Source of the DNA: CAZUZS01 sp964624795
Lineage (GTDB): Bacteria > Calditrichota > Calditrichia > RBG-13-44-9
DNA length: 64,000 nucleotides
Direction: 5' to 3'
Assembly (NCBI GenBank): GCA_964624795.1
Contig: CAZUZS010000003.1
Location: 84,099 to 148,098, forward strand
Part shown: one piece after another, positions 18,909-28,700 of the stretch
How the letters are laid out: each line of letters starts with the position of its first letter
How positions within the stretch are numbered: position 1 is the first letter of the stretch
Notes under the pieces: generated by a model
The model's database searches: none
The model's input: only the letters and a program-made list of their open reading frames with translations
What the model was told of the DNA's origin: nothing
Position numbers and translations under genes: made by a program

Positions 18909-20072
18909 ATGATTTATATTTTATCGATCATATTTGTACTTAGCATGTTAGTCTTTTTTCATGAATTGGGGCATTTTATGTTCGCCAAGCTTTTCGGCGT
19001 GCGGGTGGAGAGATTTTCAATCGGGTTTCCGCCGCGACTGGTGGGAATCAAGCTTGGCGAGACAGATTACTGCATTTCCGCAATTCCCTTTGGNNNNNNN
19101 NNNNNNNNNNNNNNNNNNNNNNNNNNNNNNNNNNNNNNNNNNNNNNNNNNNNNNNNNNNNNNNNNNNNNNNNNNNNNNNNNNNNNNNNNNNNNGGTGATA
19201 AAATTTTGAAAATCAACGGACAGCCGGTTCATAATTGGAACGATGTCCGTGACCTGTATCTTGCAAACCTGGGGGATAAAATAGATTTCACGGTTGAGCA
19301 TGACGGAAATATTCAGCAAATAATTTACAGCAAGAATGTGCTGGAGCAAAAAAATTCGGACCAGTTAGACATTTATCCCCGTTTACCGGCAATGGTTGGG
19401 GACGTGGTAGCCGGATCGCCTGCCAGCAAGGCCGGTCTGGAGCGCGGCGACCAAATCGTTAGCATTGCCGGTGAACCGGTGAACAGCTGGGAATCAATGA
19501 CCAAAATTGTTCAGGCAAATGCCAACAAAAAGATAGATTTTATCATCCAACGAAACGGCCAGACTTTGACTAAAGAAATCACTCCCGAGCCGGCCGATGA
19601 AATCGGCGAAGACGGGACCAGCCATATCGTAGGAAAAATCGGGATCGGACTTTACTACGAGAAAAATCGGCTACCATTTTTCCATGCTTTCACCGAAGGA
19701 TTCAACCGAACTATATTTTATACGGATTTAAACATCAAGGCTTTAGGATGGGTGGTGACCGGGAAAAAATCCGCCAAAGAGATGTTGGGCGGTCCGATTA
19801 TGATTACCAAGATGGCCGGACAAATCGCCAGAACCGGTTTCGGCGATCTGCTCGGATTTATTGCACAGTTGAGCATTGTGCTCGCAATTATCAATGTGGT
19901 GCCGATTCCGGCGTTGGACGGCGGGCACATCGCCATTGTCCTCATCGAGGAAATCCGCCGTAAACCGCTTTCCACCGCCACAAAAATCAAGATTCAGCAG
20001 GTTGGGATGGCTATTCTTTTTGTCCTGATTATTTTCGTAATGTACAACGATATCATGCGATTACTGTCGTAA
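18909..20072 (+). CDS. rseP: RseP/site-2 family intramembrane metalloprotease (interrupted by an assembly gap)
   Basis: M50 family zinc protease of the inner membrane, which cleaves anti-sigma factors and signal-peptide remnants within the bilayer. The N-terminal TM carries HELGH at residues 18-22 (zinc ligands and catalytic Glu). The second conserved motif 'VPIPALDGGH' supplies the Asp ligand in a late TM, and the C-terminal TM is present. A PDZ domain is visible (VVAGSPASKAGLERGDQIVSI), and the 'GDKILKINGQPV' segment just after the gap looks like part of an earlier PDZ. 100 N (19094-19193) interrupt the region holding the second TM and first PDZ. In the family that interval is usually longer than 34 residues, so sequence is probably missing. 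AAGGA precedes the ATG. Confidence 0.93.
   Translation: MIYILSIIFVLSMLVFFHELGHFMFAKLFGVRVERFSIGFPPRLVGIKLGETDYCISAIPFXXXXXXXXXXXXXXXXXXXXXXXXXXXXXXXXXXGDKILKINGQPVHNWNDVRDLYLANLGDKIDFTVEHDGNIQQIIYSKNVLEQKNSDQLDIYPRLPAMVGDVVAGSPASKAGLERGDQIVSIAGEPVNSWESMTKIVQANANKKIDFIIQRNGQTLTKEITPEPADEIGEDGTSHIVGKIGIGLYYEKNRLPFFHAFTEGFNRTIFYTDLNIKALGWVVTGKKSAKEMLGGPIMITKMAGQIARTGFGDLLGFIAQLSIVLAIINVVPIPALDGGHIAIVLIEEIRRKPLSTATKIKIQQVGMAILFVLIIFVMYNDIMRLLS
19094..19193. other. Assembly gap (100 N) inside rseP
   Basis: Exactly 100 undetermined bases, the same length as the gap in fliE, so probably a placeholder. It removes the second TM region and part of the first PDZ domain of rseP. Confidence 0.95.
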
Positions 20073-20096
20073 ATCGCCAACAGACGTACTCAAATC

Positions 20097-20135
20097 AAAC
20101 CCCGCGCAATCCGTTTTGAGCGGGGTTTTGCTTTT
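20097..20135 (+). terminator. Intrinsic terminator after rseP
   Basis: A nine-base stem AAACCCCGC / GCGGGGTTT (20097-20105 and 20120-20128) followed by TTTTGCTTTT-like sequence. It lies 25 bases after the rseP stop and closes the envelope-biogenesis block. Confidence 0.88.
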
Positions 20136-20308
20136 ATAACGGCAGGAATTTCGAGCGAAAATTTCATCTTTCTATTGAACCATCCTCACCGCAATTTTAA
20201 ATTTAGCGGCGCAAATCTGCTGTCGTTCCAAGCGAGAGATGCGTTTCAATATTCGAAAGACAAAAAATAATCACTGGCTCCCAAACAAAACCAAACAGGA
20301 GTTCATCC

Positions 20309-21676
20309 ATGCCAACCATTTCACACAGGATTTCCGAATTTGCTGTTAATTTAAAATATGAAGACCTGCCGAAGGAAGTCGTTCAGCAGGTTAAACGATT
20401 TTTGCTGGATTCCATCGGCTGTGCCTTTGGCGGCTGGGAAACCGAAGATGTCCAGGTGCAGCACCTCGTTCATCAGCGGATGGGTGGTGCGGAGGAAGCG
20501 ACGGTCCTGGTCGGAGGTACGAAATTGCCAATGAGCCATGCCGCGCTCCTGAACAGCCTGCTTATCCGGGCGCTGGATTACAACGACATCTACTGGGAAG
20601 AAGATCCTTCGCACCCCAGCGATATTATTCCCGCCGCCCTCACCCCGGCCGAGGCGCTTGGCAAAAGCGGCAAGGAGGTCATCACCGCCATCGCCCTGGC
20701 TTATGAATTCGAACAGCGAATGTGCGAATTTGCTCATCCCGGAATCCGGGAACGGAAGTGGCATCACGCCACGCTTACCGGTTTTGTTTCGCCCATCGTG
20801 GCAGGGAAGATTCTGGGCCTCAATGTGGACCAGATGGTAAATGCCATTGGCATTTCCGGAAGCCACACCTGCACCCTGGGCGCCGTGACCGCCGGGAAAT
20901 TGACCAATATGAAAAACACCGTGGATCCCCTGGCAGTGCAATCCGGGGTAATTGCCGCACTGCTGGCAAAAGAAGGCTATTCGGGACCGGAGCATGTCAT
21001 CGACGGCAAGGAGGGGCTTGCAGATACTTTCGGGCCGGAATTCGAATTAAACCTGCTTACCGAGAACCTGGGAAAGGACTGGCGCATTCTGCGGTGCAGC
21101 ATGAAGGCGTTCGCGGCGGAAGCACTCACACATTCCCCCATTTCGGCTGTTTTGAAGATTGTAAAAGAGAACAATTTGAAACCAGGCGAAATTTCCAACA
21201 TTCTGGTGAAATCCATTGCCCGGGCGGCAGATATACTTTCCGATCCATCCAAATACAAGCCGACCAGCAAGGAAACTGCCGACCATAGTCTGCCCTACTG
21301 CCTTGCCGCCGCCATTGTGGACGGCATGGTAACGCCGGCCCAATTCAAGGATGAAAAATTGAAAGACCCGGCAATCTGGGAGTTGCTGCCCAAAATTAAA
21401 GTGGTTGCCGAAGCGGAATTCGAGAAGCTGTTCCCCCGCCTGAAAGCGACCGAGGTTGCGATTACAACAAAAGGTGGGAAAACGCATACACTGCGAATCG
21501 ATTATCCCAAGGGCGATTACCGCGATCCGATGACCGAAGAGGAGCTGCTTTACAAGTTTGACAGCATGGTGCTGGAAAAAGTTGGAAAGGAAAAGCGCGA
21601 CCGCATGGTGGAACTGATCATGGGCCTGGAAAAGGTTGCAGACACCAGGGACTTTATGAAATGGATGGTCAGATAA
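20309..21676 (+). CDS. MmgE/PrpD family protein
   Basis: A 455-residue protein with the two-domain MmgE/PrpD fold: an all-helical N-terminal domain (about residues 1-265, with 'FLLDSIGCAFGG', 'N..L.RALDYND.Y' and 'HPSDIIPAAL') and a smaller alpha/beta lid domain towards the C-terminus. The family includes 2-methylcitrate dehydratase of propionate catabolism, the related Bacillus MmgE and cis-aconitate decarboxylase. No prpB or prpC neighbour is present, so the substrate is unknown. AGGAG precedes the ATG by a good spacing. It is a single-gene unit between the rseP terminator and a convergent lipoprotein gene. Confidence 0.88.
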   Translation: MPTISHRISEFAVNLKYEDLPKEVVQQVKRFLLDSIGCAFGGWETEDVQVQHLVHQRMGGAEEATVLVGGTKLPMSHAALLNSLLIRALDYNDIYWEEDPSHPSDIIPAALTPAEALGKSGKEVITAIALAYEFEQRMCEFAHPGIRERKWHHATLTGFVSPIVAGKILGLNVDQMVNAIGISGSHTCTLGAVTAGKLTNMKNTVDPLAVQSGVIAALLAKEGYSGPEHVIDGKEGLADTFGPEFELNLLTENLGKDWRILRCSMKAFAAEALTHSPISAVLKIVKENNLKPGEISNILVKSIARAADILSDPSKYKPTSKETADHSLPYCLAAAIVDGMVTPAQFKDEKLKDPAIWELLPKIKVVAEAEFEKLFPRLKATEVAITTKGGKTHTLRIDYPKGDYRDPMTEEELLYKFDSMVLEKVGKEKRDRMVELIMGLEKVADTRDFMKWMVR

Positions 21677-21723
21677 CCGAGCCTGCATCCGGTTAATCTG
21701 CATGAACCGGATTGTGCTTCATT

Positions 21724-22566
21724 CTACAGCGTTAACTGCTTCATGAAAAGATCGACATTTTCGAGAAATCGGTCGATGGCGCCGGCGTACCCTGCCTGGT
21801 AAATGGGCAGATTGCGCAGTGTGACGCCTTGTTGATAAATTTGCGTCAACTGACCCAACAACTCTTCCCGGTCACCTTCTCCTCCAAAAATAACCTGCTT
21901 TACCTGGGGTTGAATATCTTTGAACTTGCCGCGAAGCGAATAATATTGCTCGTAGCCTTCACCTTCCGTCAATTTACCAAGTGTGGCAGCAACCTCTTGC
22001 AAATGGCCATATACGATCCCAAGACTATCTATCTCCACAAGATCCATCTTCATCAGAAGCGTCTCTGCCTGGAGAAGGTAAAGTTTCCGCTCGTTAATCT
22101 CCTTTTGCTCGCTTGCCGGAAGTTCCTCGCTGGTCGCCAGCGCCTGGTTCAAATCCCGCTCAAGAGAGTGCACAAGCGTTTTTTTCTTCTCAAAATCATC
22201 GGTCGATTTAAGCTGCTCAAAAAGCAGGTTTGCCCGCAAAGCATAAACGGTTTCAACATTATCCCTGGGGATTTCCGGTGAAATCTTGTTGATTGCCTCA
22301 TTCACGTCCCGCAAAGACTTGCTGTAATCTCCCAGCCGGTAGTAGCTATCCGCCCGCAGCAATTTAATCTGGAAACACTCCGCGGAGTTTCCGGTGCAGT
22401 TGTTGTCCGGGTTAATTACATCCTGGTATTTTCCGGACTCGTGCAGTGCTTTGATCTTTTTCAGTTTGGTTGTGGCGCACCCGGAAACAAAAAAGTTTGC
22501 CAGCGAGAAGAGAAATACAGCGATCAGAAGCGCGTAGACTCTGCGAATTAACATTTGCCTTTGCAT
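21724..22566 (-). CDS. TPR-like lipoprotein of unknown function
   Basis: A 280-residue predicted lipoprotein: basic start, hydrophobic stretch (residues about 10-28) and a lipobox VSGC, with the lipidated Cys around residue 30. The rest is mostly alpha-helical and resembles tetratricopeptide repeats, with a clear 'AECFQIKLLRADSYYRLGDYSKSLRDVNEAI' unit near residues 60-95. The start at 22566 is preceded by GGGGGA; a second ATG four codons later is also possible. I do not recognise the family. It is convergent with the MmgE/PrpD gene and lies downstream of another uncharacterised membrane protein gene in the same orientation. Confidence 0.75.
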   Translation of the reverse strand: MQRQMLIRRVYALLIAVFLFSLANFFVSGCATTKLKKIKALHESGKYQDVINPDNNCTGNSAECFQIKLLRADSYYRLGDYSKSLRDVNEAINKISPEIPRDNVETVYALRANLLFEQLKSTDDFEKKKTLVHSLERDLNQALATSEELPASEQKEINERKLYLLQAETLLMKMDLVEIDSLGIVYGHLQEVAATLGKLTEGEGYEQYYSLRGKFKDIQPQVKQVIFGGEGDREELLGQLTQIYQQGVTLRNLPIYQAGYAGAIDRFLENVDLFMKQLTL

Positions 22567-22774
22567 GGCGATCCCCCAAATTATTGAAATGAAACCGATT
22601 AATTGACGATTTAGATATATCCGAAAAATATTTGAATTGCAAGTCCGGGATCCGGATTACATAGATTTTCTCAAGCATTTCCGCCGGTGAAGAAATGAAA
22701 ACCCGGCCATCACCTGGGCCTCACCACTATTTCGCCCAGCAATATTTAAAAGACAAAAATACAGTGAGCTTTAA

Positions 22775-24088
22775 TCACTTCAGGTAACCCAATATTTTAT
22801 CAACCGCCACCTTTTTCTCGCGGATATTCTGCACGAGACCAAGCAGCCGACCCAGTATGGAATTGCCCTCTTTATCGTCCTTCACTTTCTCGATATAATC
22901 TGCAAAATTACGGTAATTATTCAGATCTCCAAAATCCTGGTGGCTGAGCGCTTTGCTCAAATCGGTATCGACCAGCATCTCGCGCAGAAGCTTAAGGGAA
23001 CCGGCAAACTCTTCCTTAGTCCCCTTCATTTTCTTTTCGTATTTTTTCCAGAGTGCATCCGGCTCATCCTGAGCCGCCAAGTCTTTTAACGTAGCGAGCA
23101 GACCGGACTTGTCTTCAGGTTTGTTGCTCATCAATTCAGTTTGAAAGCTGCGCTTGAACAGGTCGATATTCAGGAAAACCGCCTGCGCGGTATCGGAATC
23201 CAGCACATTCGGATTCACGTCGGCAATGGTTATTGGCTGATCCAAAACGCGCTTTTTCCATTTTTCATAGTAATCTCCGGCAAGGGTGCTGCCTACCCGC
23301 AGAATATTGCCTACCAACGCCATGGCTGGTTTTGCGCCGATAATTGTGCCGATAGTCCCCACCGAATTTTGCAGTAAATCCTTCAGCGGATCCTGCTTCT
23401 TCACCAGATCCTCGATGAGCGTGGCAGCGGTTTTTGCCGCACTGTACTTGCCCTCCTTCTCAGCCTGCTGCGCATTGCTCAGGTGCTCTTTAACGGTATC
23501 GATAATTCCGCCCAGTTTTGCCCTCTCATTTTCCGGCAGAATATCTTTTGCGGCATCAACTGTGTCCACAATATTCTTGGCCTTGTCGATCATATCCCTG
23601 ACCTGGTTTTTTTCCTCCGGAGTTGCGATTTCCCCGCTGACTGGCGCCTCGCTGGCGACCTCATTTTTTGAGCCGGTCCTGCTTCCAAAATAAAACGCGA
23701 TCACCGCCATGATGATATTGGCCAGTGTTTCCGGAATCTTGACAGAGCCACTATAAAAAACCTGGAACGAAAACAGCATTAGTCCAAGTGCAATAATAAT
23801 GAAGGTGATGACCGAACGAACGGTGCCGACCGGAACACCGAACGGCAGCTTGAAGTACTCTCTCAAGGTGTTTAAATCGGTGCATCTTGCGAGCAATTTT
23901 CTTTGTATGTATATGAAGGAAACCACCGTGGACATGACAATCAGACTCATCAAAATGATGATCATTACAATAATATAATCTGGCGCCCGCGCGGCTTCTG
24001 TCTGCCCCTGGGCAAACAGGTGTATCGGAATTGAAAAAATGAACAAAAATATGATAAAAACCCGCAAATCACTTTTTTTGATAAGCAT
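22775..24088 (-). CDS. Multi-TM protein with a VGTVRS/YFGSR membrane module, unknown function
   Basis: I place the start at 24088 (437 aa) because GGGGGAAAG precedes this ATG and the protein then begins with a clean signal peptide ending at LFAQ; the frame is open further upstream but that extension is hydrophilic and unlike a leader. Three TM segments follow: about residues 36-58, 82-104 (preceded by PVGTVRSVITF) and 111-127 (ending FYFGSRTG). The remaining 300 residues are soluble, helical and charged. The PVGTVR...YFGSR membrane pair looks like a conserved module, but I cannot name it. The downstream TPR lipoprotein may be a partner. Confidence 0.7.
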   Translation of the reverse strand: MLIKKSDLRVFIIFLFIFSIPIHLFAQGQTEAARAPDYIIVMIIILMSLIVMSTVVSFIYIQRKLLARCTDLNTLREYFKLPFGVPVGTVRSVITFIIIALGLMLFSFQVFYSGSVKIPETLANIIMAVIAFYFGSRTGSKNEVASEAPVSGEIATPEEKNQVRDMIDKAKNIVDTVDAAKDILPENERAKLGGIIDTVKEHLSNAQQAEKEGKYSAAKTAATLIEDLVKKQDPLKDLLQNSVGTIGTIIGAKPAMALVGNILRVGSTLAGDYYEKWKKRVLDQPITIADVNPNVLDSDTAQAVFLNIDLFKRSFQTELMSNKPEDKSGLLATLKDLAAQDEPDALWKKYEKKMKGTKEEFAGSLKLLREMLVDTDLSKALSHQDFGDLNNYRNFADYIEKVKDDKEGNSILGRLLGLVQNIREKKVAVDKILGYLK

Positions 24089-24587
24089 GGTTTCTTTCCC
24101 CCGGGATTGATTAAAATCGAAGCAAAAAACATCCCTGTCGAGATTTGCAGTTCCTGAAGTTTCTGGACGGAATATAAGCAACTCCCCTAAACCTGTCAAT
24201 CGAAATCCCGGCGTTTCCGAAATCTGTTGGAGGCTAAAGCAGTGTGGCACTCGATTTTATAATTAACTGAGAAATCGAAAGCTGTGGCGACGCCCTGCCG
24301 GAATGTAAAACACCCAATCTCCTGAGAACGCTGCATGTTTCTAAGGAACTTTATGAAAAGCTCGCCCGGTTGATTCCTCCGCTGCCCACGGGAATTTGTC
24401 TGGCCCTGCCATCAATCAGGCGAAAACTTATTCCCCTGCATTTTCTGAATAAATCCAAAACCGATAAAAAAAATCTTGGGTTGTTCAAAAGACAACATGA
24501 AAATAAATTGTGGGCAGTTTGACCATCGGTCTACTATCAGAGCAGCGCTGAGATTATCCGCAATATCGAAAACAAGAGGAATCCGGA
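24089..24587. other. Divergent intergenic region
   Basis: 499 bp between two divergently oriented membrane protein genes. Promoters for both should lie here, but I see no confident promoter, RNA or repeat. Confidence 0.5.
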
Positions 24588-25442
24588 ATGGCAGAAGACA
24601 GGTTTATTAGTATCCCAATAGCCCGATTCAAAATATTATTATGGATCGCGGCATTCATCATAACCATCAGCAGCGCCGTTTACCAGAGGATGACCGGTCC
24701 TACCTACCCGGCCAAAGGGGAGATCGGTATCGCCGGGCAAACTGTTACATTTAAATTGCTGCGCAGCGAAACCGTGGGCACTGACGCCCTGGTATCGCTC
24801 ATTGTTCCCGACGATTCAATCCGCGGTTCTGTCAAATACAGGCGATATAAATCGAATGACGAATGGACTGAGATTCCGATGCAAAGAGTTGGTGACACGC
24901 TTGCTGCTTATTTGCCCAGCCAGCCACCGGCAGGCAAAATAATGTATTATGTTTATCTCGAATCTCCGAAAGAGCATGTTTCAATTACTGGTACCGAGCC
25001 GGTAGTTCTCCGTTACAAAGGCTCAGTTCCCGATGGAATCCTTATCCCGCACATATTTCTCATGTTTCTTGCCATGCTTTTTTCCAACCGCACCGCCCTG
25101 GAAGCACTGGACCGGGAGGGAAATGCCAGACGTTACATGTTCTGGACGATTGGTCTATTCCTGATTGGCGGTTTTATTCTGGGCCCGCTGGTGCAAAAAT
25201 ATGCTTTTGGCGAGCTCTGGACGGGCATTCCGTTTGGCTACGATCTCACGGATAACAAGACATTGATCGCCATGCTGGGATGGCTTTGGGCATGGTACAA
25301 AAACAGCGGTGGAGAGAAACGGCGCGGATGGTACGTATTCGCCGCCCTGTTGATGTTAGCGGTTTATCTCATTCCGCACAGCGTGCTGGGCTCAGAGATG
25401 GATTACACCAAGACAACGCAATCAATGGGCGTCCTCGGATAA
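24588..25442 (+). CDS. Conserved membrane protein with an extracytoplasmic Ig-like region, unknown function
   Basis: A 284-residue protein. An N-terminal TM (about 13-30) is followed by a periplasmic beta-rich region (residues about 38-145, with P..Y..KGEIGI.GQ.V.F.L.RSE and SLIVPDDS..G...YRRYKSNDEW). At least four TM segments follow in the C-terminal half (about 150-166, 182-202, 222-240, 248-266). The arrangement suggests a membrane-anchored sensor or transport accessory, but I do not recognise it. AGAGGA precedes the ATG. It is transcribed alone, divergently from the preceding membrane protein. Confidence 0.75.
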   Translation: MAEDRFISIPIARFKILLWIAAFIITISSAVYQRMTGPTYPAKGEIGIAGQTVTFKLLRSETVGTDALVSLIVPDDSIRGSVKYRRYKSNDEWTEIPMQRVGDTLAAYLPSQPPAGKIMYYVYLESPKEHVSITGTEPVVLRYKGSVPDGILIPHIFLMFLAMLFSNRTALEALDREGNARRYMFWTIGLFLIGGFILGPLVQKYAFGELWTGIPFGYDLTDNKTLIAMLGWLWAWYKNSGGEKRRGWYVFAALLMLAVYLIPHSVLGSEMDYTKTTQSMGVLG

Positions 25443-25776
25443 AATGGTTCCGGGGCCCGGAAATCGCGAAGCGCCTTGCATTGCATTGACGGAAATGGAA
25501 AAGAAGATCTGTAAAACATTATAGATAAAAATGTAAATGGACCCGGAAAATTTATTCACGTTGCACTCAGTTATTGATAATTATCCTGTCAAAATTCGTT
25601 TCATCTTGAGCCATGAGAGCTGTCGTTTCGCACCAAGTATGTTTCCGCTCCCTGCCCAATGCGCTGCGCTCCAAGCTCTGAGCGTGGTTTTCATCTTTCA
25701 GATCTTTCTTTCGGCACCCGGAACTTTATCGTAAATTTCGGCTTAATAATGAGGTCAATAACAACTATGTTTGTGA
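25443..25776. other. Intergenic region upstream of mfd
   Basis: 334 bp with no gene or structured element that I can support. The mfd ATG itself lacks a strong Shine-Dalgarno sequence. Confidence 0.5.
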
Positions 25777-28700
25777 ATGCTGAAAATTAAGTCGATCCTA
25801 AGCGAATTACCGGAATTCGGAACCTTAAAAGAAAAACTATTCTCCCAATACAAAATTAATATTAGAGGAATAAACGGGTCGTTTTTAGGCTTTGTGCTGA
25901 ATTACATCGTCGAGCTTTTTGAGAACGACCTGTTAGCCATCGTTCCCGATTCGGAACAGGCGGAAAAACTGGCTGACGATCTGCAGTCCCTGATGCCGGA
26001 CAGCCGGGTTCTTTATTTCCCGCAAGCCGAAGTCGTTCCGTTCGACAAAGGCAGTTTTGCGCCTGCACTACACAGCGCCCGTCTCAATGCGCTGGTTTCC
26101 CTGATGGAAAACCCGGTCTCGGTAGTCATCACTACCCCGATTGGGCTTTTGCAGCGCATCAATTCACCCGAATCCATCAAAACGCAGGTGAGTCACATAA
26201 AGGTAGGGGACGAGCTGGATCGTGATTTCTTACTGGAATGGCTCGTGGAATCAGGTTTCGAGCGGGTTGCGGCAATCGAGGAGATCGGCCAGTTCAGCGC
26301 GCGCGGCGGTATTGTTGATGTCTTTTCATTCGAGGCCGGCGCGCCCAACCGCATTGAGTTTTTTGGCGACTCCATCGAATCCATAAGGGAATTCGATATT
26401 CTCACCCAGATGTCCATTCGCCAGGTTGAAAAAATACGCATTGTGGGAAGGGGCCAGAACAGCCCACAAAACGCGACACTTTTCGATTATCTGAAGCCCG
26501 GATCGCTGATTTTTTGGGATGATATAGAGCACACCCGAAAAATCATGAATGAATGGCTGGATAACGCAGAGAGGTTATTCAGTGATCAGGTGGAACGCAG
26601 TGATCAGCCGCAGAAAATCTACCTTTCGCGGGACGAGGTTGAGAAACGGAGCAACGTCTACCGCCAGATAGTTCACACACATTTCCAGGCTAAGGACGGC
26701 GTGGATGTCAGTTTCAACGTGCAGCAGCCGCAATCTTTCCACGGGAATATAAAGCTGCTGGTGAAATATCTCGACAAGAGGCTCGGCCGAAAGAGCCGTG
26801 TCAATTACCCGTTGTATGTAGTTTACGATAAACCAGCCCGCCGCGAGCGTCTTGAAGAATTCATCTTAGCGGAAATGGAATGGCTGCCACCCATTCGGTT
26901 TATCCAGGGGGATATTCATAACGGATTCCTGCTCCCCGATCTGCCATTGGAGATCCTCACTGAACACGAAATCTTCGACCGGATCAAGGCGCGCAGAAAC
27001 CGCCGCAAGCTCCGTGTTTCGGGCAGCCTGATCCGCCAGTTGAACAACCTGAAATACGGCGATTACGTGGTGCATGTGGATTACGGTGTGGGGCGCTATC
27101 TCGGCACCGAACGCATTACCGTTGCCGATGTCCAAAAAGACTGTCTGAAAATTGAATATGACAACAGCGATCTTCTCTATGTCAATCTGGACAAGCTGAA
27201 TCGTGTTCAGAAATATGTGAGTGAAGAAGGCTATTCACCGCCGCTCACCCACCTGGGGAGTGCCGATTGGGAGCGGACCAAGGAAAAAACCCGGAAAGCG
27301 GTGGAGAATATTGCACGGGACCTGGTTCAGCTTTATGCAACAAGAATGAGCGGGAAAGGCAATGCTTTCGCTGAAGACACCCTCTGGCAGAAAGAACTGG
27401 AAGCGTCGTTCATTTATGCCGATACGCCCGACCAGGCGCGCGCTACCCGCGAGGTAAAGCAGGACATGGAGCGGGATAAACCGATGGATCGTCTGATTTG
27501 TGGCGACGTGGGATTTGGAAAAACCGAAGTCGCCATACGGGCGGCATTTAAGTCGGTAATGGATGGAAAGCAGGTAGCAGTGTTGGTTCCGACTACCATT
27601 CTTGCGCAACAGCACTACCACACCTTCCGGGAAAGAATGAGAAATTTCCCGGTGAACATCGAAGTTTTGTCTCGTTTCCGGAGCCGTGCCGAGCAGAAGA
27701 AAGTTGTAGAGCGGGCGCAGACCGGCGACGTGGACATCCTGATTGGCACCCACCGCCTGCTTTCCGAAGATGTCGAGTTCAAGGATCTGGCACTGCTTAT
27801 CGTGGATGAGGAGCAGCAGTTCGGGGTAAAGCACAAGGAAAAACTGCGGAAGCTCAAGGCCAATGTGGACACGCTCACGCTCACCGCAACACCAATCCCG
27901 CGAACACTTCAAATGGCCCTGATGGGTGCCAGGGATCTTTCCAATATCGATACGCCGCCTCGCAACAGGCACCCGATCATAACCGAAATATGCACCTGGG
28001 AGCGCGAGTTGGTCTATCGGGCAATCACCTATGAAATAGATCGCGGCGGGCAGGTATTTTTTGTCCATAACCGGGTTCAGACCATAAACGGGGTGTACGA
28101 GATATTGAAACAGACCGTCCCCCAGGCGCGAATTGCCATTGCTCACGGCCAGATGCGGGAACATGAGCTTGAAAAAGTCATGAACGATTTTTACCATAGA
28201 AAATATGATGTGCTGCTGGCCACCATGATTATTGAGAACGGCCTGGATATTCCAAACTGTAACACCATTATTATCAACCGCGCCGACCGCTTTGGTTTGG
28301 CGCAGCTTTACCAGTTGCGGGGGCGGGTCGGTCGCTCGGACCGGCAGGCTTATGCCTACCTTCTCGTGCCGCCTCACGACCGTCTTAACGAAACATCCAT
28401 CAAACGGCTCTACGCGATCGAAGAATTCTCTGAGCTTGGCTCGGGCCTGAAAATCGCTATGCGCGATCTTGAAATCCGCGGAGCGGGAAATTTGTTGGGA
28501 CACCAGCAGAGTGGCTATATTAACGCAGTGGGATACGATCTGTATCAAAAAATACTTCGCGACGCCGTGGATAAAATCCAGCAGGAAACACTGCCGGAAG
28601 AATTTGTCGTGCGGCATAAGCCGCGGGTGGACGCCGCAGTGGATGTGGATGCCGAGCTGTTCATACCGGATGATTACATCGAATCCGGTAACGAAAAGGT

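Noticed and set aside
24240..24256. TGGCACTCGATTTTATA resembling a sigma-54 -24 element
   Set aside because: There is no TTGC at the correct distance for the -12 element, and the site is not placed well for either neighbouring gene.
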